Of a DNA stretch of 64,000 nt, positions 30,101 to 40,279 are shown piece by piece (position 1 is the stretch's first letter; the number at the start of each line of letters is the position of its first letter). This stretch comes from G963663495 sp963663495. Its GTDB lineage: Bacteria > Bacteroidota > Rhodothermia > Rhodothermales > Bin80. Position numbers and translations under genes: made by a program. The notes beneath the pieces are model-generated. The model ran no database searches. It had not been told where the DNA came from and was given only the letters and a program-made list of their open reading frames with translations. The stretch lies in NCBI GenBank assembly GCA_963663495.1, contig OY760427.1:3658001-3722000 (forward strand). Reading direction: 5' to 3'.

Positions 30101-31789
30101 CTTTGTTACGCTGGCATGGGGATTGTCGACGCAGGCGGCAGGGCTGCTGCACCCGGAGGGGGTGTACGACGATGCCAAGGGAGGGAGACTGCGACAGGTG
30201 CTGTACCGGAGGGTACGAAGGCATTTTCAGTTTATCAATGAACGGCATCTGTTTGCTGAGGTAGATCACCACACCAAGTACAGCGTCAACATCTACGGCC
30301 GGGAGCGCGAGGTGGGTTTTGACACCATGGCAAACCTGTTCCATCCGGAGACGGTGGAGGCGGCGTATGCGCACGATGGATACGGGGAGGCGCCGGGAAT
30401 CAAGACAGACGACAACCAGTGGGATCTGTCCGGGCACCGGGATCGCATCGTAACGGTAGGCAAAAAGGAATTGGTCCTGTTTGCCAAGCTGTACGGAGGA
30501 GTGTCAGCAGAGGCAAAGCTGCCGGCGGTGCACTCCGGGCAAGCACTGGGTGTGCTGCAGAAGCTGGCGGACTACCCGCGAAAGGTGCGGGATATGGAAG
30601 GGGAGGTTATGTCGCATACTCTGTGGGGCGAGACCAATGCGCAAAAGGACGGCACGATCCGCCGCGAGACCGGCTTTGCAGAGGAGCTGATATACTCGGG
30701 GCCGCACTTCTTTGTGGGGAACCCTTTCTACAAGACCCCCAACCCGGGTTGTAAGACTAACGCCGACTACTCCGTGCTGGATCTGACGACGCTTCCGCCA
30801 GACTACCGTCCACGATCCAACTACATGCGGGCCTGCTCCCGAGAGGAGTATGCCCGGAGAGTGTTGCGGCTTCCGTGGGACCAGAGCACGCCGGTAACCG
30901 AGAAGTATAGGGTAGTGTTTAGGAGAATGATCGGTCCTGCCAGCGAGCGGACATTGATTCCGGCGGTGGTGCCGCCGGGCGTGGCGTATATCAATACCGT
31001 GACTGCGGGGGCCTTCCACACAAACCAAGACCTTGTAGCAGCAGTTGGCGGCTTGCTGACCATTGCCTCGGATGCCGTTATTAAGACGGGCGGGAGATCA
31101 GACTTGTACAGAGATTGGACAGACCTTCCCGTGCCCCCCCCCCCCCCCATACATCACGCACACATGCCGACGCGGCCGCGAGGGTACTGGGATTGGTATG
31201 CCTGAACGAGGATTATGCTGCGCTATGGAATGCCTTCTGTGACATGGAGCCCCCGCGTCCCTGGTCCCGAAACGACCCGCGGCTTGATCCTGTCTGGTTT
31301 GCAAGGCAGGCAGCACCATGGTCCGCAGCAAGCCCGCTGCGAACGGATTTCGCACGCCGGCAGGCACTAGTGGAACTGGATGTGCTATTTGCCATCGAAT
31401 GCGGCATTACCCTGGAAGAGCTGCAAGCAGTCTACAGAGCACAGTTCCCTGTCATGCGCCACTACGAAAACGATACCTGGTACGACCAGACAGGACGAAT
31501 CGTCTTCACCGCGAGTAAAGGCATGAGTAGCGTCGGACTACCGCGGAAAGCCGTGCGTAGTGATCGATGCTACGGCGTGCACGCCCCCGGCAGGATCGAA
31601 ACGAGCATCGCTCTCGGGTGGGAAGATGTCCGTGACATGAAGGAAGGAGTGATAACAAAGACCTTCCCTGATACCACGCTCTCCGACGAGCCCACGCTGC
31701 GAACCGTGAAATACCACGCACCCTTCGACCGGTGCGACCGCGAAGCAGACTACGCCAAAGCTTGGGAGCACTTTAAGGGACGGCCGTGA
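27153..31789 (+). pseudogene. N6-adenine DNA methyltransferase (DrmMI-like), C15 frameshift
   Basis: About 1,545 codons from ATG 27153. SAM-binding motif I is TICEPALGSAAFLNEAL (about residue 540) and catalytic motif IV is VVLGNPPWVKVAW (about residue 900), as in Eco57I-type and DISARM class 1 methylases. The long N- and C-terminal regions probably recognise DNA and partners. The frame ends at 31205 shortly after a run of 15 C (31134-31148). In another frame RVLGLVCLNEDYAALWNAF and 200 further residues continue to 31789, where TGA overlaps the helicase GTG. A run of 16 or 13 C would restore the protein. It is therefore either phase-OFF, dead, or a sequence error. Confidence 0.85.
31134..31148 (+). 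repeat. C15 homopolymer in methyltransferase gene
   Basis: Fifteen consecutive C lie at the exact point where the methyltransferase changes frame. Slipped-strand mispairing at such tracts switches genes on and off in many phase-variable methyltransferases. With 15 C the product ends 19 codons after the tract; with 16 or 13 C it reads through to 31789. Confidence 0.9.
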
Positions 31790-34700
31790 GTACAGATCAG
31801 ACCAACGGTAGGTCGGGCGACGTGGGACGCAGGGACATAATGATCCCCTCCGTGCTCGCCGCGGAGGCCAGGAAAGTGCTCGGAGACTATTTGAGAACCA
31901 CATTCCACTGCACCACAAGGGCATTCAAGGGCACACTTGACCGACTGATAACGAGCGGCAGGCCCTTCAAGGGCCCGTACCTGACCCTACACCTGCCTTT
32001 TGAAAAAGGGACGCGTGGAGGTGAGTGGTTTCCTGAAATACCCCTTCAGTTCCAGCCATACAAGCACCAGGAACTGGCCTTTGAAAGGCTTACTGCCGAC
32101 GAGCCAAAGCCCACCATTGTTGCTACAGGTACCGGCTCCGGAAAGACAGAGGCATTCCTGCTCCCCATTCTGGAGCAATGCCGGCAAAATGCAGGCAAGA
32201 AGGGAATCAAGGCGATTCTGATCTATCCAATGAACGCTCTGGCGACAGACCAGGCACGCCGCATTGCCCGCCTGATTTACAACACAGAGAGTCTGAAAGG
32301 AAACGTGCGGGCCGGGCTGTTTATCGGAGGCGATGATAAGGACCCGCAAGGGCTCATGTCGGAAACCAGCATTATCACGTCAAGAGACATGATGCGCGAT
32401 GAGCCACCCGACATCTTGCTGACGAACTATAAGATGCTGGACCTACTGATGGTCCGGGGAAGAGACGCATTGCTCTGGGCAAGAAACAGCCCTGGTACAT
32501 TGCGATTTCTGGTCGTAGACGAACTCCACACGTTCGATGGTGCACAAGGCACCGACCTCGCAAGCCTATTGCGTAGGCTAAAAGCACGATTGCAATCACC
32601 CGATGCCTGCCCTGTAGGCACTTCGGCTACGCTCGGGGTAGGAGATCAAGCCACGCAGGGATTGCGCGAGTACGCCGGTAAAATATTCGACTGTGAGTTT
32701 AACTCCAATGCCATCATCCGCGAGCATCGTGTCACGGCAGGTCAGTTTTGGAAGATAAGTTGATTAGCCCCACCGACATACCCACCGACTTTGCGCCTGG
32801 TGGTCCGCTCGATCCGACGCAATATTCGGGTCCGAATGATTTTGTGGCCGGGCAGTATGCGCAATGGTTCCGCGAGCCCATTGCGCCGGAACGCGTCACG
32901 GAGCCGGAATTCCATGCGCAGTTGGGAGAGCGCATGATGCAGCTGCCCGCATTCAGGAATTTGCTCGTCATTCTGAAGGGAAGGACGCTATCCATGGACG
33001 AGGTCGCTCAGCGCCTGACTCAGAATAATCCAATAACCAGGAACGCCGCGTCGGATGGAAAGCAGAGAATTCTAGAGAGTCTGCTGGCACTCACCAGCGT
33101 GGCACGTTATCCAGAGGCCAGCCGAAGTAGTCCTCTGGTGGATATTCGCCTTGAGGTTTGGATCCGCGAAATGCGGCGGATGGTAGCGTCAGTGGAGCAA
33201 AAAGTACAAATGACGTGGGCGAATGACGTCAAGGACCAAGACGAAGAAGATGCGACAAGCCATCTGCCCATGGTGCTATGCCGCAACTGCGGAACCGCGG
33301 CATGGGGAGGAACCCGGCGGCAGAATGACCACAATATCCGACGCAATCTAACTGCCTTTTACGCCGCTTTTTTTAACAACCAACCCGATCTATGCCTGAT
33401 TTTCCCGGGTGAGCAGGAAGAATGGGAAGACCGGCGGGATGGGAAGGTATACTTCCTGTGCGCACATTGCCTTACACTCCACCGAAAGCACCAAGACTGC
33501 CCGTGCAACAATACAGGTGACCTAATTTGCGTATTTATCCCAGACCTTATAAGCACGACCAATGGTCGTTCCAAGGCCTCCCCAAAATGCCCAAACTGTG
33601 ACTCGCACTACGGTATCAGTATTGTCGGGGCACAAGCATCGGTACGCCAGGCTAACTGGCAAGGATATAGCGGGTGGAAGTCCCGTAATATGAAGCAAGA
33701 ACCAAGCACATATTTCCGCGAGCCGTGCGCGGTCACTCGTGAGGGTGGACGTGAAGTGTCGGTAGCGGCGCAAATGGCCAGGGATATTGAGCAACGAAAG
33801 ATGTGTCGTTCGGGTCGCCGAGATTATCGGTGCGGTCGAAGGCAATATGTTCGTCATCGTTATGGTGAGAGGGCGGACAGGCCCGCGGTGTCTAAGACCC
33901 CATGGACGTATGTACATATCCTGCCGGGACCTGGGAGATCTTTTCAACGCCCAGCGCCAAGGGCGGGGCCGCCGAAGCGTAGGCGAAATGCTGATCGGAG
34001 GATGTACGTTGAAGAGAAGTCCGATGCGATGATAGTAGTGATGAAGCTGGCGAACAAAGCATGGAAGACCATGTGGCGGAGTTGGTGGAGCGAAGCGTCG
34101 CACCCGAGGGGAAACCGTAGTTCCCGGCACGCACTGGACACAGAGCCAGGTTCGTGTGCCAAGGGAAGGTGCGGTTACGGCAACGGACCGGTTCGCTGGT
34201 CTGTTAACGTCATGCGCGGTGGCGCGACCCAAGGGAAGAGCCGGATGCGTTAGCGCGCACGTCCGGATCTGTGCGGGGCCTCCGGGGAAACCCGGGGGCT
34301 ACCGCGAGAGCATATCTGCGGTAATTGCCAGTCAGGTGTTCGCGTCACAATACAATGGCGACAAGAAGCTATTGGCCTTTTCGGATTCCGTTCAGGATGC
34401 TTCGCATCGCGCTGGGTTCTTCCAAGGTCGCACATTCCAGTTTACGGTCCGCAGCGCCTTGGCGCAGTACTTACGTTCCGTGGAAGAATCCCAAACATTG
34501 GAGGAAGCGGCCGATGGCTTTTGTGCATCGCTCCGTCACAACTATGCAGACGATGGTTTCGTGGGGACATTCATCGCGCCCGACCTACTTTCTCGCGCTG
34601 AATATGACCTACCAGAGAACGACGATAAGCTCCCATCCGATCCCGGTCTGCCCAACGAAATTGCCACGAGGCTGCATTGGGAGGTATTCAAAGCATTCGG

Positions 34701-35617
34701 TCACTGGGCTCGAATAGGCAGAAGTCTGGAGAAGGTTCTTGTGGCGGCAGCGGCTCCCCGCCCGAGACTCCTTCATGCCGCGCGGGAGGCGATACTGGAA
34801 CCGCTACGCAATGAAGTCGGCGGGCTTAAGTCACTGACAGAACACCAGGTTGAGCAATTTATCACAGGACTCCTGTACCACTTGCGGGTGGGCGGCGGAG
34901 TTTATCACGATGCCTTGAAAGGCTATATCACCAGCATGGGGGACCCGCGAAAAATGCAACCCCCCAACGTACCGTACCTGCCTAGAAGGGCCGGCAGACG
35001 AACCCCAGTGTTCGTCACGGACGGTAAGAGCAAGCGGTTTCGGTCGATTGTTCAGCGTAGACAACGAACGTGGTTTAGCGCTTGGCAAACAAAGTGCCTC
35101 GCACCCGAGAATGCAGTGACAGGATTGGATGCGGTGGTGATGGGCCTTGTCGTCGAGAAATTGGAAGAGGCGAGCTTGCTTAACTGCCACTACGTAAAAG
35201 GAAAGCGCGTGTGGTCCATTCCCGGCAGCGCGCTGCGGTTGTCAACCGATGTCCACCGCTACCATTGTTCGACCTGCGGCCACGAATTGACTGTGGTTGA
35301 TTGGGAGCAAGCCCTCTGGGCCGACGCACCTTGCATGTCCTTCTCATGCGCAGGGAATTATGGGCGCTCCGACGGACGCACCACCGACTACTATCGCAAT
35401 CTGTACCAAACCGCCGACATCAAGCGAATTGTCGCCAGAGAACATACCGGGATCCTCACACGGCAAACACGGGAAGAGTTGGAGCAACGATTCATCCAGG
35501 GGAATGCCCCCTGGCATTCCAACATCATCTCCTGTACCCCCACTTTGGAGCTTGGGATTGATATCGGTGACTTATCCTCGCTTATCCTCTGCTCCGTCCC
35601 GCCCACTTCTTCCAATT
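31786..35617 (+). pseudogene. Large SF2 helicase (COG1205/DruE-like), truncated, intron-split
   Basis: GTG start overlaps the methyltransferase stop (GTGA). RecA1 motifs: ATGTGSGKTEAFLLP (about residue 112), YPMNALATDQARRIA, LLTNYKMLDLL, VVDELHTFDGAQGTD, GTSATLG. A frameshift near 32752 (four T where five are needed: GQF to LEDKLISPTD) precedes a long insert with Cys pairs (CRNCG, CAHC, CPNC, later CSTCG). A group II intron interrupts at 33641/34309, and its removal is exactly in frame (AS to SISAVIASQ). RecA2 contains DKKLLAFSDSVQDASHRAG and SCTPTLELGIDIGDL. The gene is cut at 35617 by an IS just before the QxxGRAGR motif. Intact relatives reach about 2,000 residues, so half may be missing. 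Confidence 0.85.
33642..34308 (+). mobile_element. ORF-less group II intron in the helicase gene
   Basis: 667 bases nearly identical to the inner twintron member at 4278-4983, apart from a 39-bp duplication present only there. It has GTACGCC at the 5' end, domain V at 34238-34270 and CTACCGCGAG at the 3' end. The upstream exon ends AGCATCG in both insertions, giving the probable IBS1 target. Excision joins codons 33639-33641 and 34309-34311 with no frame change. It encodes no RT; the intact RT at 5198-6697 could act in trans. Confidence 0.88.
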
Positions 35618-36574
35618 GAGCCTCTTGCAAAACCTCTGAGTTGAAGAAAATGGCTGCATAATTTGACTCCGCTGGCATAGGGTCACTTGTGGTGTTTCTG
35701 GAGGGTTGCCGGTACGGATTACAGCGTCTTTTTCGGGGATTTTTCAGTTTCTACATGCTGCGGCAATATGTGCGCTCACGGCGAACAAGAAAGGGACTGG
35801 AACCTCCTCATTGGTTTTCTTCAAGTCCAACAAAAACAGAAGAAAAAGGAGGTATCCATGTCCTTGGCCTCCAAGGTACGCGGTTATTGGATTGGTTGCC
35901 AGCAGGAGCTTTTTCCGTGGATGGAGGAAACGCTTGGTTCATTGGAGGGGCGTCACAAGAAGCTTCTAGCGATTCTGGAGATGGTGCCTATTGAGCAATT
36001 CTTGCCCCGTTCCGAGCCGGGTACATCCGGTCATCCGTTGAAGGATCGTGTAGTACTTGCTCGGGCGTTCTTGGCCAAGATGGTGTTCAATATGGACCAC
36101 GACAGCGTTGGTGGAATGGTTACGCTCGGATCCCACGCTGCGGCGTTTATGTGGATGGCAAGGGAGGTCAGATGTGCCGAGTGCGTCGACATTTTCGCGT
36201 GCGTTCAAAGAGTTTGCAAAGGCGAATTTGCCATCCCGCGTACACGGAGCGGTGATAAAGGAGGGATATGCGGACCAGTTGGTGGGTCACCTATCGCGGG
36301 ATTCGACCGCGATAGGTGGGTATGAGAAGCCTGTACGTGCGAAGAAAGAGGAGTCGGAGGAGGGTTTGAAGCGCAAGCGGGGGCGTCCTGTTAAGGGGGA
36401 AGAGCGTCCAAAGGAGCAAACGAGGCTGGAACGGCAGCGTACGATGCAACGGGAGGAGATGTTGGACGAATTGCCGAAGGAATGTACGGTGGGTGTCAAG
36501 CGCAATGCGCAGGGATATATGCAGAAATGGTCGGGATACAAGCTGCACCTGGATGCGGCGGATGGGGGTATTCC
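35618..36574 (+). mobile_element. DUF772-type IS, 3'-truncated
   Basis: The left end TGAGCCTCTTGCAAAAC abuts the helicase. The right end is missing: the transposase stops mid-domain and sequence passes directly into the GHKL ATPase. The element therefore marks a deletion that removed the helicase C-terminus, the ATPase N-terminus and anything between them. Confidence 0.75.
35858..36574 (+). pseudogene. DUF772/IS1182-like transposase, frameshifted and truncated
   Basis: ATG 35858 follows a strong AAAGGAGG ribosome site. The N-terminus MSLASKVRGYWIGCQQELFP and ARAFLAKMVFNMD are in one frame. After about 36090 the match continues in another frame (TTALVEWLRSDPTLRRLCGW, STFSRAFKEFAKANLPSRVH, GHLSRDSTAI, then KWSGYKLHLDAADGGIP), so a one-base indel is present. 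The catalytic C-terminal half is absent. Non-functional. Confidence 0.8.
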
Positions 36575-37877
36575 TAGGCCGCAAGAGGAGGGTGGAGGCA
36601 ATGTCGGACAGGTCGCGAGGGGGCCGCCTTCTTCATGGAAGAAAAGGGATTGGAAAACTGGCCGCTTTCGGGACAGCGCGTATACTGGAGTGCTACAGTG
36701 TGGCCATTGTGCCGTCCGCAAACGGGGCAGGCAACACTCTTGTCGCTCCAATTAGCTTTCGTCTGAATTACGACAATATCCGCTGTCGACCAGTCGGATC
36801 CAGCTACAAGACTGAGGCAGCTGAAGACCTGTCCCCGCTGGTTTCGCCCTGTGGGCGGGAGATCGCCCACGGCACTCGCATCACGTTATCTGGACTTCGC
36901 ATGAGGCGAGCCGTCACAGAGAGACGCTTTCTCGACTCGATGTCGCGACGTTTCGGTTTGGATGCCGCCAAAATGGTCATTCACTTCAACGGCCGGCCAC
37001 TGTCGCGCTTCAACTACGATGTGCAGATCCGATTTCCTCGCGACATGAAGAGCGACAGGCCTAGAGCAGGCATGCAAGTGAATGGTGACTGGGCGACTGA
37101 AGAAATCGCTGACGGCCAACGTGTCAACTGGTGGATCGGCTTCACAGAGAAGCCACTTTCTGACGAGCAGCAACGTGGGGTATCTGTGATAGCCCGTGGC
37201 AAAATGGCCCAGCGACCGTTTCACTTCGAGCAGGTCGGCGGTGTGTCGAATCAACTGGAACTGAGTATATGGTTGGGGAAGTGGAGGCCGACTGGGTAGA
37301 CGATGGCTGGGACATCGGAGACGACCGCATCCAGGCCAACCGTGATCAACTGAGGTTGGAGGATTACACGCTGAAGCCGTTCCTCAAGTGGGGCCGTGAG
37401 TTGGTGAAATGGGCGCTTCGGGAGCGCCAAGAGGTACGCGCGGGAAGAGTGAAGGAGGAGATTTCCGCGGAGTTCGATGAGCTCTTGGCACCATTTACGA
37501 CCGATCAACGCAAGGCACTCCGGCGCATCCCGACCGCCTTAGCGGGAACGGAAATGTCATTAATTGAGGTCATGCGCGTCATGCACGATGTGGTGAACGC
37601 TCGTGACGACCAAGTCGTTCGCCAGATGTGGGAGGACATCAACAAGGAGGCACCAGACGCACAGGTTCGGATATGGGATGTGATCCATCGCTTCGGGCTC
37701 ATTGACGCGCGTCGTAACCAGACGATCATCGAGACGCGACTGAAGGCCATCAATCAGTTGAAGACCTATGTTAAGGAGGGAGCGAAGGAAGTACCGACCA
37801 TTCATCGGCACATCCGCGAGAATGTTTGGTTGCTAGATCCACGCTGGTACCTATTGGGGAATGAAGTTCGGTTGGAG
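36575..37877 (+). pseudogene. GHKL (MORC-like) ATPase, both ends missing
   Basis: The remaining part begins just before the G2 ATP-binding box HGRKGIGKLAAFG, so the N and G1 boxes are lost to the upstream IS deletion. The rest of the transducer-like region follows (LSGLRMRRAVTERRFLD, WWIGFTEKPLSDEQQRGVSV). Near 37262-37269 the frame shifts (ELSIW in one frame, YMVGEVEADWVDDGWD in the next; one T missing) and a helical C-terminal region continues until the IS256-like element at 37878. GHKL ATPases of the MORC/paraMORC type are known companions of SNF2 helicases and N6A methylases in restriction-like systems, which fits this position. Inactive here. Confidence 0.72.
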
Positions 37878-37975
37878 GGCGGCGTGCCATTCCTTGTTGG
37901 CTGAAAAAGTGATTATTGGTTCGGTGTTGGCTTGGGTTTCCTAAGCCTTTTCACCATACGGATCCATGATCACTT

Positions 37976-39037
37976 ATGAGTTTATCAGATGATTTATCGC
38001 AGCTCATTCAAGGGCTGCGTCATGCCGGAGCGTCCGGTCGGCAGCTGCAATTTGACTTGTTGCGGCACCTCACCCAGTGTGTACAGCAGTTAACGTCTAG
38101 TCTGGAAGAGGATGTTATGCTTCCGTCGGATAATGCGGCTCCAGACGGCACTGGGGAGCAGTTGGCAGAAGCACCTTCCGAGGAGGAAAATAGCGTCCGT
38201 GCTCCAGAGTCTCCAGAGTCTCCGGGAGGCTTGGCATTGGGGTACGATGATGATGCTGCGGCGTGCGAGCAGGCGCGGCAGGTGTTTGATACGCGCCCGT
38301 TGTGTGAAGAAGAGCACGTAATCCTTTGGCTTGATGCCGTGGAAGTGTGGGGGCGACCCATAGTCGTGTGCATGGCCGCTACCATTGAGGGTTATCGGCG
38401 CATTCTGGGCTTTGTGGAGGCTCCGTTGCACGATGCGGAGCGCGTGCAACACTTGTTACAAGGCTTGTTGGAGCGCGGTTTGTGCGCAGATCGGGGGCTC
38501 TTCTGCATCACTCCTGATGTGACATCGCTGACCGACGTACTGCAAGAGTGCTTGGGTACCGGTATGCAGCAGCAACACTGCCAGATGCACAAGCGCACGC
38601 GTGTAGTGAGTTATCTGTCCGAGCAGGACGGGCGGCGCATTCGGGGGGCGATCACGCGTGCTTTCGCCGTGCCGGATCCGAAGGTGGCGCATGCAGCGTT
38701 GATGCAGATCCATACGGACCTTTTGGTGTGTAACCGGTCTGCGGCCCGGTGGCTCTTGCGGGGTCTGGATAGGACGCTGACACTGCACCGGACAGGACTG
38801 TATGAACAGTTGAGTCCGAGCCTTCGAAGTACTCGTTGTGTGGCCCATGTATCCAAGAAGCTGGTGCGGCGGCTACGCGATGTTCGCTTGTGGATGCCGC
38901 CAGACAAGCGCCGTGCTTGTCTGGCGTTGTTGCTTCTTGAGATCGAGTCACATATGCGAAGATTGCCCCGCGCTGCGTATCTTCCAGCGATGCGATCAGC
39001 ATTGTTTCCTTCCATCAATCAGACAAACGATAACTGA
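37976..39037 (+). CDS. Catalytically degenerate IS256 transposase paralogue, copy 2
   Basis: 353 residues, almost identical to the product of 10514-11575, including the Pro and Ala at the second Asp and the Glu positions of the DDE triad. The differences are a handful of substitutions (for example Ala for Thr at residue 18, Val for Met at 122, Asp for Gly at 186). The complete frame in both copies suggests the protein is needed by the element. The stop is three bases before the transposase ATG. Confidence 0.88.
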   Translation: MSLSDDLSQLIQGLRHAGASGRQLQFDLLRHLTQCVQQLTSSLEEDVMLPSDNAAPDGTGEQLAEAPSEEENSVRAPESPESPGGLALGYDDDAAACEQARQVFDTRPLCEEEHVILWLDAVEVWGRPIVVCMAATIEGYRRILGFVEAPLHDAERVQHLLQGLLERGLCADRGLFCITPDVTSLTDVLQECLGTGMQQQHCQMHKRTRVVSYLSEQDGRRIRGAITRAFAVPDPKVAHAALMQIHTDLLVCNRSAARWLLRGLDRTLTLHRTGLYEQLSPSLRSTRCVAHVSKKLVRRLRDVRLWMPPDKRRACLALLLLEIESHMRRLPRAAYLPAMRSALFPSINQTNDN

Positions 39038-39040
39038 CCT

Positions 39041-40279
39041 ATGTCCAAAGATGTCATGCAGATAGAAAACCCCGGCACACTACCGGAGGGCCTCCAGAAG
39101 ATACTAGACACCGGGATCGATTCCCTGAAGCTGTTAGTAGAGCATCTTGGCACGATGCAACTGGCGTTTTTTCTTGCGGTCATGGAAGCCGAGGTAAAGT
39201 CTCTCTGCGGTGTGCGCAGAAAGCGCGACAACAATAAGCAGCACAAGGGGCGGTACGAGCGGTGGGGGAGCAGACCGGGCTCTATCATGATTGGAGATGA
39301 GCGGGTAAAGGTGAGTGTGCCGCGTGTACAGGACCGGGTGAAGGGTAAAGCGCGTCCTCTGGAGACCTACAAATTGTTGCACAAGCCGAATCCGAATATG
39401 GTGGAGCGTATCGCCCGGAAAATTGTGTATGGTATTAGCCAGCGGAACTACAAGAAGGTGGCAACGGAGTTTGTTGGCAGTTTTGGATTGAGCGCTTCCT
39501 CAATCAGTCGCAAGTACAAGAGTTACAGTGCACAGGTATTGAAGGAGCAGGAGGAGCGTAATCTGGCGGAGAACACGTTTGTAGCGTTGCTGCTGGACGG
39601 CAAGTACTTTCAGGGGGTGCAGTTATTGATTTGTGTAGGGATTACGGAGAAGGGCGAGAAGATAGTAGTAGGGATGGTGGAGACGGCGACAGAGAACGCC
39701 GAGGCGGTACAAGGGCTGCTGCAGGATTTGATTGATCGCGGTCTGCGGTATGATAAGGGGCTTTTGGTCATCTTAGATGGTTCCAAAGGGCTTCAGAAGG
39801 CGGTGAAAGCGGTATTTGGTGATAAGGCACAGGTACAGCGGTGTACCTGGCACAAGCGAGAGAATGTGGTGAGTTACATTGAGAAAGAGGACGAAAAGGT
39901 GCGGGTTCGGGGGGAGTTGCAGCAGGCGTACGACGAGCCGAATTACGACAAGGCAAAGGATGCGCTTCTGAGCATAAAAAAGGGGTTGAAGGAGTCCCAT
40001 CCCAAGGCAGCGAACAGCTTGTCTGAGGGGTTGGAAGAGACTTTGACGCTCCATAGACTGGGGGTGGCGGAGGAACTGGGACGCAGTTTGCAGACCAATA
40101 ACATCATGGAGAACCTGAACAGTTTGATTGCTCAACGATGCCGGAATGTCGCGCGTTGGATGAATTCGAGTCAACGTCAACGATGGGCAGCCATGGCCAA
40201 TAGGGAGTCGGAGACATGGAGCATGAAGATCCTACCCTGTGCAGACCACCTGCCGGAACTACAAGCAGTTCTACTGTAG
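39041..40279 (+). CDS. IS256-family transposase, copy 2
   Basis: 412 residues matching 9272-10510, with the full triad (LLLDGKYFQG, VILDGSKGL, NNIMENLNS) and CxxH motif. The frame is intact, so it could act in trans on copy 1, which keeps both ends. Confidence 0.93.
   Translation: MSKDVMQIENPGTLPEGLQKILDTGIDSLKLLVEHLGTMQLAFFLAVMEAEVKSLCGVRRKRDNNKQHKGRYERWGSRPGSIMIGDERVKVSVPRVQDRVKGKARPLETYKLLHKPNPNMVERIARKIVYGISQRNYKKVATEFVGSFGLSASSISRKYKSYSAQVLKEQEERNLAENTFVALLLDGKYFQGVQLLICVGITEKGEKIVVGMVETATENAEAVQGLLQDLIDRGLRYDKGLLVILDGSKGLQKAVKAVFGDKAQVQRCTWHKRENVVSYIEKEDEKVRVRGELQQAYDEPNYDKAKDALLSIKKGLKESHPKAANSLSEGLEETLTLHRLGVAEELGRSLQTNNIMENLNSLIAQRCRNVARWMNSSQRQRWAAMANRESETWSMKILPCADHLPELQAVLL

Noticed and set aside
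31786..35617. Calling the third island gene DrmA outright
   Set aside because: Its long Cys-rich insert between the RecA domains and the overall pattern fit COG1205/DruE-type helicases at least as well. The diagnostic C-terminus is deleted.
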